This document shows positions 53,564 to 63,396 of a stretch of 64,000 bases of DNA, piece after piece; the first letter of the stretch is position 1; each line of letters begins with the position of its first letter. The notes under the pieces were generated by a model. The model was given only the letters and a program-made list of their open reading frames with translations, searched no databases and was not told the origin of the DNA. Made by a program: the position numbers and the translations under genes. The stretch spans positions 35,662 to 99,661 of the forward strand of contig CAISWQ010000123.1 of the NCBI GenBank assembly GCA_903889245.1, in the 5' to 3' direction. The DNA comes from an uncultured Lentisphaerota bacterium. Its GTDB lineage: Bacteria; Verrucomicrobiota; Kiritimatiellia; CAIQIC01.

Positions 53564-55402
53564 TCACGGCCGGCGCAGGTTTTCGTTCTGCTCCAGTTTC
53601 ACGGGCGCCTGCGGCGGCGTGGTCCGCAACTCGGCCGGCCGGCTGAACCGGTTGCCACGGACGGCGACCTCCGCGCAGTCCTTGAGCTGGAACGCGACGG
53701 CCGTGGCGTTGGTCACCGCGGGGCCGTAGTGGATCACGTTGTCGGCAAACTCCAGGCCCTGGACGCGGCTGGCCATGAGCACGAGCGGGCTGGCGGCCTC
53801 GATCGTGTTGGCGAGGATGCGGATGTTGTGGTGATAGGGCGGCTGCGTCCCCTGCGCGCGCGGCTGGTGCGCCGCGAGGCGCAGCAGCGGCGCGGTGGTG
53901 GAGAGGCCAATGAACTTGTTGCTGCGGATGGTCAGGTCCTCGACGCCGCCGGACTCGTACCAGAACTCGTTATCGCCCTCGACGAGGATGCCCATCATGG
54001 ACGGGCGCTCGAAGAGGTTGTCCTCGACGAGCACCTTGCCGCCCGCGGTCATCAGCAGGCTGCGCGCGCGGTTGTTGCGCACGGTGTTGTGGCGGTAGAT
54101 CACGTCGGGCCGCGCGGAAAGATTTTCGACGCTGCTATCGGGCTGATAGACGCCGGCCAGCGGCCGGTCCACGGTCAGCACGTAATAATCCTCGTTGTGC
54201 CGCGTGAGGGCGGTGACGCGGCAGTCGGCGTAGCCCAGCAGCGTGTCGCGCTTGATCAGGCGCAGGCGGTCGCCGGGACGCGCGAACGCCGTGCCGAGCT
54301 GCTGGAAGTGGCTGAAGCTGACCGCGAGGCGGTCCGGCGCCACGAGGCCCTCGGCGATGGCATAGACGCCGTGTACGTTGCAGGAGTCGTCGAGCATGTT
54401 CTCGAACAGGCAGTCCTCCACCTGCACAAGGCCGCGGCAGCCGACGAAGTGCGTGGCGTCGGCCGTGGTGGTGATGAGGCTGCGCGCGCCTTCCTTGAGC
54501 GCGACGCGGAAATTTTTCACGAACACGTCGGCGCAGTCCTCGGCGATCAGGCCCATGCCGCCGGCGTGGTGGACGGTGATGTTCTCGACGCGGACGCGGT
54601 CAGTGCTGGAGAAATGAACCGCGGGCGAGAGGCGGTTCGGGCGGTTCATACCCTTGCAGACCATCACCGTGCCGACTTCCGGCAGGACATTCGCGTGCGC
54701 GTTGCGGATGCGGAAGCGGTTGGTCGCGACCTCGGTGACCTCGGCGAACGAGCGCGTCTTGGGATTCCAGAGCTTGAGCCACGGCGGCTGGATGGCGGCG
54801 GCCGCCTTGGTTTGCGGGTTGATCCAGTAGTTCCACTGCATGTCCTGGCGCGCCTGCCCCGGATCCTGCAACTCGCCGAAGAAGCCCTCGGCCACGCCGC
54901 CATAGAGCCGGCCGTTCTGCAGCTTCACCCCGCACTCGGGCAGCATCTCGACCTCGAAGAAATCCGTGCCGACAGCCGTGACCGTGCCTTCGAGGTGGAA
55001 CGGCTTGTCCCACTCGATTGTGAAGTTGCGCAGCGTGACGCCGCTGGAATTATCCACCGCAACCGTCGTGAGCACGCCGTGGCACAGCAGCGTGGAGCCC
55101 TGGCCATCGATCTCGAAATCGGTGAAGCCCTCGAGATGCAACGCGAGGCGGCGGTAACAGGCATCGTGGTTGGAGATGTGGCGGAACATGCCGTCCGCTT
55201 TTTCGGGATGGAGATGCCACGTGCCGCGCTCAAGCACGAGTCGCTGGATTTTCTGCGCCCGGCAGGTTTGCAGCGCGTCGCGCAGCAGCGGGACGGCATC
55301 GGCGCCAGCAGCGGGCGGCGCGATCTTCAGCTCACGCTCGGCGGCCGGTGCGGCGAGCGCCAGTCCGGCCCATATCAGCAACGTCGCTTTCCATGTCGTC
55401 AT
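53564..55402 (-). CDS. GH110-type alpha-1,3-galactosidase
   Basis: 612 residues with a signal peptide (LLIWAGLALAAPAA). The beta-helix fold of GH110 is evident: FTDFEIDGQGSTLLCHGVLT, SSGVTLRNFTIEWDKP, then VHHAGGMGLIAEDCADVFVK and LDDSCNVHGVYA. Family members release alpha-1,3-linked galactose, known from blood-group B and some red-algal galactans. Last gene of the six-gene catabolic operon; its ATG overlaps the DUF4432 stop (ATGA). Confidence 0.88.
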   Translation of the reverse strand: MTTWKATLLIWAGLALAAPAAERELKIAPPAAGADAVPLLRDALQTCRAQKIQRLVLERGTWHLHPEKADGMFRHISNHDACYRRLALHLEGFTDFEIDGQGSTLLCHGVLTTVAVDNSSGVTLRNFTIEWDKPFHLEGTVTAVGTDFFEVEMLPECGVKLQNGRLYGGVAEGFFGELQDPGQARQDMQWNYWINPQTKAAAAIQPPWLKLWNPKTRSFAEVTEVATNRFRIRNAHANVLPEVGTVMVCKGMNRPNRLSPAVHFSSTDRVRVENITVHHAGGMGLIAEDCADVFVKNFRVALKEGARSLITTTADATHFVGCRGLVQVEDCLFENMLDDSCNVHGVYAIAEGLVAPDRLAVSFSHFQQLGTAFARPGDRLRLIKRDTLLGYADCRVTALTRHNEDYYVLTVDRPLAGVYQPDSSVENLSARPDVIYRHNTVRNNRARSLLMTAGGKVLVEDNLFERPSMMGILVEGDNEFWYESGGVEDLTIRSNKFIGLSTTAPLLRLAAHQPRAQGTQPPYHHNIRILANTIEAASPLVLMASRVQGLEFADNVIHYGPAVTNATAVAFQLKDCAEVAVRGNRFSRPAELRTTPPQAPVKLEQNENLRRP

Positions 55403-56436
55403 TGGATTTCTCCCACTGAAATCTTCAGATAGTGCTCGCTGGTTTCGTCAGGCTGCAGGATTTTGAGCGTGCCCTTGGACTTGGTCGCCGCCTGCCCGTC
55501 CGGGTGACAGTTGGCCGGCTCCAGCCCCATGACGTATTCCTGCTGCCCCATCATCTTCCACTGCGTAAAACACGGCAGCTCGGCTTTGCGGAAGGCCACC
55601 TCCAGCGCCAGGCCACAGTCGGGATTGGCCAGCGTCATGCGCGCGAGGCCATCGGCCTCCGGCTCGATGTCGTGATAGAAGCACTGCTCCACATAGCCGG
55701 CGGTCGGCGGCTGGCAGCGCGCCCAGTCGGCGAGTCCCGCGGCCGCGATGTCGTTCCGCGGCGTCGTGTGGCGCACCTGCGCTTTCAGCACTGCGTTTTC
55801 GCCAAGCAGCGGGAAGCCGGTGTTGATGTGATAGAGCAGCATCAGCGGCGCAGGCCGCACGCCGCGGTTGGTGAGGTGGTCGGTGATCGTGATGCTGCCG
55901 CTCCCGAATATCGTCGCGATGGTCCGGCGGCATTCCAGGTTCTCGGCGAAGAAGCTGGCCTCGCGCAGCAGTCCCGAAATTTTCAGCACATACCGGCCGT
56001 CCTCCCAATCCTCACTCACCGCGATTTTTTCGGCCGGCGTGTTCGAGAGCCGCCCGTGCAGTCCCAGCGGGCCGGCCACGCTCATGCCGGACTCGGCCTC
56101 CGGCGAGCCGACGGTGGAGAGCCCGCAGCCGGTCAGCAGGCCACCGCCGAAATTACGCAGCCAGCGAAAACCGTCGGGCTCATAATAGGCGGGGTGTGCA
56201 ATGCCGACGGGCGTCAGATAGGCCAGCGGAATCCCCTTGAACGTGGCCCGGCCGATATCCATGCCACGATCGAGCAAGACTTGGAACGCGAGCCCGCTGC
56301 CGTTGTCGAAGTCGGCGACGCGGACACCCCGGCCGCGCCCGTCATCGAGCACGCTGGTGCGCACCCCGGCCAGTTGCTGCATGGCGCCGATGTAGGGTTT
56401 GAGTTGCCGGGCGGTCATCTGTGTGTGCGTGCTCAT
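55399..56436 (-). CDS. DUF4432 family, aldose-1-epimerase-like protein
   Basis: 345 residues from the ATG at 56436 (GAAGGAG eight bases upstream). It has the galactose-mutarotase-like beta-sandwich pattern: RGVRVADFDNGSGLAFQVLL, DIGRATFKG, HGRLSNTPAE, and the C-terminal EYVMGLEPANCHPDG. DUF4432 proteins are thought to act on sugars as epimerases, but the activity is not established here. No signal peptide, so cytoplasmic. It overlaps the GH110 gene and lies 49 bases from the kinase. Confidence 0.85.
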   Translation of the reverse strand: MSTHTQMTARQLKPYIGAMQQLAGVRTSVLDDGRGRGVRVADFDNGSGLAFQVLLDRGMDIGRATFKGIPLAYLTPVGIAHPAYYEPDGFRWLRNFGGGLLTGCGLSTVGSPEAESGMSVAGPLGLHGRLSNTPAEKIAVSEDWEDGRYVLKISGLLREASFFAENLECRRTIATIFGSGSITITDHLTNRGVRPAPLMLLYHINTGFPLLGENAVLKAQVRHTTPRNDIAAAGLADWARCQPPTAGYVEQCFYHDIEPEADGLARMTLANPDCGLALEVAFRKAELPCFTQWKMMGQQEYVMGLEPANCHPDGQAATKSKGTLKILQPDETSEHYLKISVGEIQ

Positions 56437-56485
56437 GCCTGTGCTCCTTCGTTTGAAATGCCGTGCAACGGTTTCATGGGTTCGC

Positions 56486-57979
56486 TCACAGGGAGTGTAG
56501 AATGGATTGGAGGGCCGGGTAAAGCTGTTGATAGAGCGCGTGCTTGGCGCGGTAGGCGGCGTGGCGCGCGGCATCGGGCTCGAAGACGCGCTCGTGGCGG
56601 ACGAAGACCGCGGCGGCCTCGGCGGGCGAGCCGAGTTGCCCCGTGCCGAGCCCGGCGAGCATGGCTGCACCGAGCACGCCAGCCTCCGTGATGCGCGGCC
56701 GGACCACGGGCAGGCCGAACACGTCGGCGCGGATCTGCAGCCCGGCTTCGGAACGCGCGCCGCCGCCGGAGGCGATGAAGCCGGTGAGCGCGATGCCGGC
56801 GGACTGCAGGCCCGCGAGGCTGTCCACGAAGTAGAGCGCGGTGCATTCGCGGATCGCCTTGAGGATTTCGCCGCGCCGCGTATCGCTCTTCAGCCCCGCG
56901 ATTACGCCGGAGGTATCCGGCAGATGGCGCGGGAACAGCGGCGGTGTGAAATGCGGCAGGACCAGCAGGCGCGTCGGCGCCGCGGGCAGTTCGCGCTCCA
57001 GCAACGTGTAGATGTCCGCACCCGGCGGCGTCGGAGTATCGGCGGCGAAGGTGTCGCGAAACCATTTCACCAGCAGACCGCTCTGGTTGAAGAGGAACGC
57101 CACGAACAGGCCGGGCACCACGTGGTGCTCGATGTTCAGCCCCGCCTTGCGCATCAGTTGCGGCTCGGCCGGCGGCCCGAAGACCGGCGTGATGCAGTCG
57201 AACGAGCCCATGCCATAGACCGCCTGGCCCGCGGCGACCGCGCCGCAACCCAGCGCGTTGCAGCACTGGTCGTGGCCGCCGGCAATCAACTGCACGCCGC
57301 GCGGCAGCCCCAGCTCGGACGCGAGCGCGTCGGCGACCGTGCCGATGCGCGCGCCGCCGGGCACCACGCGGCCCAGCTTCGCGCGCGGCAGCCCGCTCCA
57401 CGCCAGCAGCGGTTCCGACCAATCGTTGCGGCCGAGGTCGAACAACAACGTGCGATTGGCGTGCGAGTTGTTGGTCACCGGCTCGCCGCCAAGCAGGTAG
57501 GCGAGGCAGTCGGACCAGAGCAGAAAATAATCCGCGCGGTCGAACACAGCAGGTCGGTGCTCGCGCAACCACAGCAGCTTGGGCAGCGTGAACTGCGGAC
57601 CGGGCAGGTTCGGGTTGAGCGCGTAAAACGCCTCTGGCGAAAAATCCGCACACAGCCGCTCCGCGTGCTCGCGCCCGCGGTCATCGAGGCACAGGATGCT
57701 GGCATCGAGCAGCTCGCGCCCCTGCGTCACCGGCACGAACGCCTCTCCGAACGCGCTGATGGACAGCGCGGTCACCGGGTCGCCCTTGGCCCGGGCCGCC
57801 ACCTCGGCCAGCACCGCCTTGGTCTTGCGCCAGACATCGGCGCTATCGAGCTCCGACCAGCCGGGCTGCGGATGGAGCATGTCGTACTCGCGGTAGGCCT
57901 GCGCGAGGCAGGCGCCGTCGAGGCTGAACACGCCGGCCTTGCAGCCGGTGGTTCCCACATCTAGTCCGAGCAGGCTCAC
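56486..57979 (-). CDS. FGGY-family carbohydrate kinase
   Basis: 497 residues. ATP-site motif LGLDVGTTGCKAGVF at residues 4-18, sugar-binding WSDCLAYLLGGEPVTNNSHA, AGGHDQCCNALGCGAV, and GFIASGGGARSE near the C-terminus, all typical of FGGY kinases (xylulokinase-like). The GTG start overlaps the isomerase stop (GTGA). In an isomerase-kinase-aldolase operon it would phosphorylate the ketose made by the isomerase before aldol cleavage. The exact sugar is not shown by sequence. Confidence 0.9.
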   Translation of the reverse strand: MSLLGLDVGTTGCKAGVFSLDGACLAQAYREYDMLHPQPGWSELDSADVWRKTKAVLAEVAARAKGDPVTALSISAFGEAFVPVTQGRELLDASILCLDDRGREHAERLCADFSPEAFYALNPNLPGPQFTLPKLLWLREHRPAVFDRADYFLLWSDCLAYLLGGEPVTNNSHANRTLLFDLGRNDWSEPLLAWSGLPRAKLGRVVPGGARIGTVADALASELGLPRGVQLIAGGHDQCCNALGCGAVAAGQAVYGMGSFDCITPVFGPPAEPQLMRKAGLNIEHHVVPGLFVAFLFNQSGLLVKWFRDTFAADTPTPPGADIYTLLERELPAAPTRLLVLPHFTPPLFPRHLPDTSGVIAGLKSDTRRGEILKAIRECTALYFVDSLAGLQSAGIALTGFIASGGGARSEAGLQIRADVFGLPVVRPRITEAGVLGAAMLAGLGTGQLGSPAEAAAVFVRHERVFEPDAARHAAYRAKHALYQQLYPALQSILHSL

Positions 57980-59382
57980 AGGTTTTTGAGTTCGTAGCCG
58001 AGATAGGTGCCGAACGCCTCGCGCACCGCGGCCGCCACGTGGCCGGCGGTCACGCCCACGTGATGGCGGTAGCCCTCGCGCCCGACGTACTCCAGCACCG
58101 TCTGCAGGTTCGCGATCCGCGCGACACCGGCACAACCGAAGAAGTCGTCGGCAATCCGGTCGGCCGTGAACTCGCCCTCGCCGAGGTAGCACCACAGTTT
58201 GCCATCCGCCGTCTTGGAGCTGGCGAAGGTCAACGGCGTCGGCGCGATGCGGCCGACGTTACAGCCCCAGCCGCAACCCGCGCCGAGCGCCTTGGCGAAC
58301 ATCGGGTGATCGATCACCTGCCCCTTCGCCGTCATCAACCCCTGCGGCACGGGGCCGCAGTGGAAGAGGATGCACTTCTCGGGATCGTCGCCGTAGTTGT
58401 TGTTCCAGTCGAGGCACGTCGCCGGGCGCTGGGAGGCCAGCGCGAGCGCGAACATCGGCACCGCGTTGCAGACATCCAGCTCGCACGCGCAGACCACACC
58501 GCGGTCGTTGAGCTCGCTGATGAGCACGCAGGGCGAGACGCCCAGCTCCTTCTCGATCTCGATCCAGCACCGCAGCGCGAGGCCGTCGAGCCGGCACTCG
58601 GTCACAAGATCGTCGAGCACCACGCCCAGCTTCGCCAGCATCGCAAGCTTCTCCGGCGGCACGCCGTCCCAGTTCGTATAGCTCCGCAGCCGCGCCTCCT
58701 TGGCCGCGAGCGCCGCGCCGCCGGCGGGCACCGCGCGGACGCGCTGGAAAACATCCGAGAGATCGAACGCCTCGGTCGTGATGCCGTAGCGCTGTAACGT
58801 CAGCTCGTCGAAACGTACCGTCTTGAACGCCGTCGTGCGCGCGCCGACCGCCCCGACCGTCATGCGCCGCATGCGGTTGACGACGCGGCAGACGGCGGCG
58901 AACCGGTGGACGTGCTCCGCGAACGTCGCGCTCGCGGGCGCGACCACGTGTGGCTGGAAGGTCGTGAACGGCAGCCCGTACTGGCAGAAGACATCCATCA
59001 CGGAAAATTTTCCGCAGAACGCGTCGCGCCGGTCGGCGAAGCCCATCCGGTCGGGCTCATCGGGATAGGCGTGGACCAGGATCGGCACGCCGCAGTCACG
59101 GAGCGCGGCAATCGCGCCGGTCTCGTCGCCGAAGTTCGGCAGGCAGAGCAGCACGCCATCGAACTGGCCGCGGTGCGCCTCCAGGAAACGCGCATACTTG
59201 AGCCCGTCCTCCGTGCCCTCCACCGCGCCGAAGCGCGTCACGGACTCATCCATCTGCAGCGTGCCGTAGCCCAGTTCCCGGAGCCGCGCGGTCAGCTCGG
59301 CGCGCGCGCCGGCGATCAGCTTCTCCGGGAAGAACCCGCGGTTGCCGAAATAAAGCGCGAAGGTCTGCGGTCGTGCGGTCAT
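57976..59382 (-). CDS. L-fucose/L-arabinose isomerase-fold protein
   Basis: 468 residues. It resembles the L-fucose isomerase superfamily: ALYFGNRGFFPEKLIAGARA at the start, GVLLCLPNFGDETGA, GAVGARTTAFKTVRFDE, and the C-terminal CNVGRIAPTPLTF. These enzymes convert an aldose to the ketose using a divalent metal. Some relatives act on sulfoquinovose, which is worth noting in such a sulfur-rich locus, but I cannot tell which sugar is used. ATGA overlap with the upstream aldolase and GTGA overlap with the kinase downstream. Confidence 0.82.
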   Translation of the reverse strand: MTARPQTFALYFGNRGFFPEKLIAGARAELTARLRELGYGTLQMDESVTRFGAVEGTEDGLKYARFLEAHRGQFDGVLLCLPNFGDETGAIAALRDCGVPILVHAYPDEPDRMGFADRRDAFCGKFSVMDVFCQYGLPFTTFQPHVVAPASATFAEHVHRFAAVCRVVNRMRRMTVGAVGARTTAFKTVRFDELTLQRYGITTEAFDLSDVFQRVRAVPAGGAALAAKEARLRSYTNWDGVPPEKLAMLAKLGVVLDDLVTECRLDGLALRCWIEIEKELGVSPCVLISELNDRGVVCACELDVCNAVPMFALALASQRPATCLDWNNNYGDDPEKCILFHCGPVPQGLMTAKGQVIDHPMFAKALGAGCGWGCNVGRIAPTPLTFASSKTADGKLWCYLGEGEFTADRIADDFFGCAGVARIANLQTVLEYVGREGYRHHVGVTAGHVAAAVREAFGTYLGYELKNL

Positions 59383-60296
59383 GTTCCCTCCTCCGGTTTC
59401 AGGATGGCGGCGGAATTTTCAATCTCCAGTTCGTCGCGCAAGATGGCGCGCATCGCCGCATAGACGGCTTCCTGCGCCGCGGCCACGCCGCGCGCGAGCG
59501 CCTGCTCGTAGGGCTGACGGATGGCGGTAGCCACGTTGATCTTCGCGATGCCGTGCCCGATGGCGGCGAGGATGCAGTCCTTGGCGATGCCCGTCCCGCC
59601 GTGCAGTACGAGCGGCACGCCCGCCGCACGGTTGATCCGCGCCAGATGCGCGATGTTCAGCCGCGCCGCGATTTTTTTCTGCCCCTTGGCCGCCGCGGAG
59701 ATCGCGCCGTGGATGTTGCCGATGGCGACCGAGAGCCAGTCCACGCCGGTCGCCGCGACGAACCGCCGCGCCTCCTCCGGGTCGGTGAAGCCCTTGCCCG
59801 ACGCGAACAGCTCCTCGTAGGGCGGCAGCGGCCCAGCCTCGTGCCCCAGCACCGCGCCGAGCTCGGCCTCGACCGGCACGCCCGCCGCGTGGGCGAGCGC
59901 GACGACCCTGGCGGTACACGCGATGTTCTCCGCCAGCGGCAGGCGCGAGCCATCCACCATCACCGACTCGTAGCCCGCGCGCAGCGCGCGTTCGATGATC
60001 CCGGCGAAGTCCACCGCCAGGTTGTCCTCATCAATCACCGGCACGTGGTCCAGGTGCAGGCGCGTGTGGCGGCGGTCCGCCTGCGCGCGGTACTCGGCGG
60101 CCACCGCCTCCAGACTGCGCGACTCGAACTTCTCCCACTCGAGGCGCGCGACCATGATGAGCCCGAAGCTGTTCGCATCGCGCAGCGCGCGCACCACGGG
60201 CGCGACCATCGGCAGGTAGGGGATGTTGAAGCCCGGAACTACGGTTTTGTGCCGCAACGCCCGTTGGACGATTTCAGCGGTCGAAGTTTCACGCAT
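59379..60296 (-). CDS. Class II (zinc) ketose-bisphosphate/ketose-phosphate aldolase
   Basis: 305 residues. The hallmarks of class II aldolases are present: LHLDHVPVID, SVMVDGSRLPLAEN, EAELGAVLGHEAG, DWLSVAIGNIHGAI, PLVLHGGTGI and AKINVATAIR. The His residues bind zinc. It splits a phosphorylated ketose into two C3 units (or C2/C3 depending on the sugar). AGGGA precedes the ATG. It lies 26 bases after the GH127 gene. Confidence 0.92.
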   Translation of the reverse strand: MRETSTAEIVQRALRHKTVVPGFNIPYLPMVAPVVRALRDANSFGLIMVARLEWEKFESRSLEAVAAEYRAQADRRHTRLHLDHVPVIDEDNLAVDFAGIIERALRAGYESVMVDGSRLPLAENIACTARVVALAHAAGVPVEAELGAVLGHEAGPLPPYEELFASGKGFTDPEEARRFVAATGVDWLSVAIGNIHGAISAAAKGQKKIAARLNIAHLARINRAAGVPLVLHGGTGIAKDCILAAIGHGIAKINVATAIRQPYEQALARGVAAAQEAVYAAMRAILRDELEIENSAAILKPEEGT

Positions 60297-60322
60297 GTTC
60301 TGTTTCCCTGTGTGACGCTACA

Positions 60323-62497
60323 TTACTGCGCGCGTGGCGAAATTGTTTCGAATACGGCAACGTTCCCGAAGACGCCCTTCGATTCCGGTGATCGTTCCGA
60401 AAGGAGAACCATCTTGAGCGTATGTTTGCCATGCCGAAATCCTGAAAAGTCCGCGAACGCCGCTGCACCGCGTTTAGGCCCGTAAACATCAAGTGTCCCA
60501 ACCGCCTTGCCGTCTACGCTAACCTGGAAGCGTCCACCATCGTCATACTTGAAGTGATGGATGCGGATTCCCTGGCCTTCGAACCGGTATTCCAGCCATG
60601 CGCCGGGGGCACGCGCCGTTATCCATTTGCCAAAATCCTTCCACCCGCCGCTGTATCTTGCCGCCTTGTAGGATGCGCCGATCGGCGGAGATGGATCGAG
60701 ATAGAGGTAGTATTTTTCCCCTTCCTTGAACGCGTAGAAGGGCTTCACCACCACGCTCGGATCGGCGGCCAGCCTCCACGTCAGAGGTTCCCCCGTAACC
60801 GGCACCAAGGCCGTGTCCAGATTCGGGAGATCAATCTTCTTCGCGGGATTGGAGTTCACCGCCCCCACGCCCAGCGCAACGGGGCCAACCATGATGGCGG
60901 CTGGATACGCCTTCTCCTTGTTGACGCTGCTGACCCACAGTTTCATCGGCAGCCTGATCTTGAGGGTGTCGCCGTCGCTCCATTTACGACGGATGACGAC
61001 CCAATGCTTGCCGTCCACTTCCGACTGGATGGCCTGGTCGTTCACCCACGCCTGCATGGGCGCCGCAAGCCAGCCCGGATTCCTGATGCGAAGGGAAAAC
61101 TCGGTGGCGGATTTCGTGGTAACGCTGACCAAAACCGTGTCGCTTTCCGGGAAGGTGGTCGCCTGCGTGACCTTCATGTCGGTCCCGGCAACCTTCATGC
61201 GAACGGTGGACGGTATGAACTGGGTGATATACAACCCGTCCGCATCTCGGTAGTAGATGATGTCATGCAGATCGGCCGTGGCTTGTGACCGGGTACCGGA
61301 GCAACACGGCCAGCGGGCGGAGTTGTTCCCCTTCGACAACTGCTTTTCAGAGCCGGCCGTGTTGTGTTCAGAGTAATAGAAGGGTTTGCCGTCGCTGATC
61401 GGGAGACTGGCGCCGATGCCGTTCAGCAAGAGCTTTTCGGTCCAATCGCCAAACCGCGCATCACCGGTAAAGCTGATCAGATACTTGGTCAGTTTGAAAC
61501 CGGCCCACGAACCACATTGCGTCTCGAAGTGGTTGGATGTTTCATTCAGCATCGCAACAAACCGCTCCCGCGGGAGCAGCGCTTCGTTGGGACCAAATCC
61601 ACCGCTCGCCCAGCACTGGTGTTCCTGAAGATAGTCATAGGCGTTGATCAGCGTCTTCAGATAAGCGGGATTTTCCCCGGCCAGATAGCCGGCCCCCAGC
61701 CCGCAGAATGAATTCACGTGGCTGTAGGCATGATAGGCTGGGCCGCGCGTGAAGATGTTGGTCCCTTGGTTCTGCGCGAAGAAGTTCCAAAACGCGCTGT
61801 ACTCCCAGACTTTGGCGAACGCAAGATAGCGGTCGTTTTGGGTGAGCAGATAGGCGCGATACAGGTTCTCGCTTAACGTGTACCATTCGCCGCCGTCGTT
61901 GCCGCCGGAGCCCGCGTAGCGCCGGACCCGGCTCACGTTTTTTTCAGCCCAGCCCGTTATGCGTTCGAGATGCTCGAGGGCCCGCTTCTCCCCGCAGTAT
62001 TCATAGAGGTCAACCAAGCCGCACACCATCTTCTCGTAATAGTAGGGGATCAGTTGGGGCTTCTTCTCCGCGAGAAAGAAGCCGTCCGGCTCGATGCACT
62101 CGGCCCAGCCCTCCAGCAGGGCGACCGCTTTGTCCTTGTAGGCGGCCTCGCCGGTGGCCGCATACATCCGGGCCAAGCCGCTAAGGAACTGCCCGAAGGG
62201 ATTGTGACCAACGTAACAGCCACCCATGTCGTCGCCCGGGGCGGCCCGCCCGGCTCGTTGGCGGTAGGGCTTCAGCAGGCTGTCGTTGGACAGATCAAGA
62301 TAGTACCTGCTCACGTCCGCAAATTGCCGCTGGAAACGCCCTGCTTCAAGGTTCACCCCTTGGTAGTTGAGAGGTTCAATCTGCCGCCGCCCTTTCCCGA
62401 CAGCCTCCGCCCGTACGGAAAGGGCGCTCAACGTCACCCAGCCGCAAAGAGTCACGGTCAGCAGCCGCGCCGCTTGAGGACAATGCCATCGTTGCAT
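60323..62497 (-). CDS. GH127-like beta-L-arabinofuranosidase (DUF1680)
   Basis: 724 residues from the ATG at 62497 (AAAGGA five bases before). Signal peptide LLTVTLCGWVTLSALSVRA. The DUF1680 core is clear: GHNPFGQFLSGLARMYAATG, SGGFGPNEALLPRE, NHFETQCGSWAGFKLTKYL and RWPCCSGTR, where the Glu and the Cys cluster correspond to the GH127 active site. A C-terminal beta-sandwich (residues about 600-724) may bind carbohydrate. GC content is lower than in the genes downstream. First gene of the six-gene operon and divergent from its probable regulator. Confidence 0.88.
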   Translation of the reverse strand: MQRWHCPQAARLLTVTLCGWVTLSALSVRAEAVGKGRRQIEPLNYQGVNLEAGRFQRQFADVSRYYLDLSNDSLLKPYRQRAGRAAPGDDMGGCYVGHNPFGQFLSGLARMYAATGEAAYKDKAVALLEGWAECIEPDGFFLAEKKPQLIPYYYEKMVCGLVDLYEYCGEKRALEHLERITGWAEKNVSRVRRYAGSGGNDGGEWYTLSENLYRAYLLTQNDRYLAFAKVWEYSAFWNFFAQNQGTNIFTRGPAYHAYSHVNSFCGLGAGYLAGENPAYLKTLINAYDYLQEHQCWASGGFGPNEALLPRERFVAMLNETSNHFETQCGSWAGFKLTKYLISFTGDARFGDWTEKLLLNGIGASLPISDGKPFYYSEHNTAGSEKQLSKGNNSARWPCCSGTRSQATADLHDIIYYRDADGLYITQFIPSTVRMKVAGTDMKVTQATTFPESDTVLVSVTTKSATEFSLRIRNPGWLAAPMQAWVNDQAIQSEVDGKHWVVIRRKWSDGDTLKIRLPMKLWVSSVNKEKAYPAAIMVGPVALGVGAVNSNPAKKIDLPNLDTALVPVTGEPLTWRLAADPSVVVKPFYAFKEGEKYYLYLDPSPPIGASYKAARYSGGWKDFGKWITARAPGAWLEYRFEGQGIRIHHFKYDDGGRFQVSVDGKAVGTLDVYGPKRGAAAFADFSGFRHGKHTLKMVLLSERSPESKGVFGNVAVFETISPRAQ

Positions 62498-62554
62498 AAG
62501 TTCCTTTCCATTGGCCAACGCCCGGCAGTTTAGCGGCCCGCCGCGCCGCGGGAA

Positions 62555-62597
62555 TGGACGCCGGTTTTTTCCCATGTATAATCCGGCCCGCCGGATA
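62555..62597 (+). promoter_or_regulatory. Promoter of the PocR/AraC gene with a dyad over the -10 box
   Basis: TGGACG (62555-62560), a 16-base spacer and a perfect TATAAT (62577-62582) precede the ATG at 62599. The region 62575-62597 contains inverted GTAT..TCCGGC and GCCGGATAC around the -10 box and early transcript, a possible operator or 5' hairpin. Confidence 0.5.
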
Positions 62598-62598
62598 C

Positions 62599-63396
62599 AT
62601 GAGCACCTGCGAGACATCCTTCGGTGAATTGCGGAACATCCTGGCGTTATTGAGCCGGACGTTGGATGTCACCATCACCTTTTTCGACAACCAGGCGCAG
62701 GAGTTGGCCGGGCTCAACCTCAAAGGCATGTCGCGCTTCTGCGCGGCCTGCCGGATGGCGCCCGCGTTCGACGCCGCCTGCCGCGCGTGCGACCAGCAAC
62801 ACCTGCACGCCGCCAAGTCACAGCACGAAACGCTGATCTACCACTGCCACTGCGGCCTGCTCGAGGGCATCGTGCCGCTTTACGGCCGCGACGGCCTCTA
62901 TCTGGGCGCGCTCATGTTTGGCCAGCTCCGCGACCCCGCGCGCCGCCGCACCTCCGCCGTGCCCGCGCGCGCCGCCCGGTTGTGGCGCGCGCTCAAGACC
63001 TGCACCCCCGCGCGCGCCGCCGACACCGGCCGCCTGCTCAAGTACGTCAGCGAATACATCATCCAGCAGGAGCTGGTGCGCGTGCGGCACAAGGTCTGGG
63101 CCGAGCAGATGCAGCGGCACATGGATGAGCACCTCGCCGGGCGCGTCCGGCTGCACGACCTCGGCGCGCTGATCGGCCGCTCGGCCTCCTACGTGAGGCA
63201 CCACTTCGCCGCCGAGTTCGGCAAGACGCCGAAGCAGTATCTGCTGGAGCGGAAGATGACCCAGGCCCGCGCGCTGCTGGCTGCGGGTTTGCAGGTGCAG
63301 CAGGTCGCCGAGCGGCTCGGCTTCTACGACGCCTTCCACTTCTCCAAGCACTTCCGCCGCTACTGGGACCGCCCACCCTCCGCCTTCAAACCCTGA
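62599..63396 (+). CDS. PocR/AraC-type transcriptional regulator
   Basis: 265 residues. Residues about 8-155 form a PocR-like sensory domain with clustered Cys residues (Cys48, 51, 61, 64, 83, 85) and CGLLEGIVPLY. Residues about 180-262 are an AraC DNA-binding domain: LGALIGRSASYVRHHFAAEF for the first helix-turn-helix and VAERLGFYDAFHFSKHFRRY for the second. The frame opens at 62554, but the TATAAT at 62577 places the start at 62599. Divergent from the GH127 operon and so its likely regulator. Confidence 0.88.
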   Translation: MSTCETSFGELRNILALLSRTLDVTITFFDNQAQELAGLNLKGMSRFCAACRMAPAFDAACRACDQQHLHAAKSQHETLIYHCHCGLLEGIVPLYGRDGLYLGALMFGQLRDPARRRTSAVPARAARLWRALKTCTPARAADTGRLLKYVSEYIIQQELVRVRHKVWAEQMQRHMDEHLAGRVRLHDLGALIGRSASYVRHHFAAEFGKTPKQYLLERKMTQARALLAAGLQVQQVAERLGFYDAFHFSKHFRRYWDRPPSAFKP

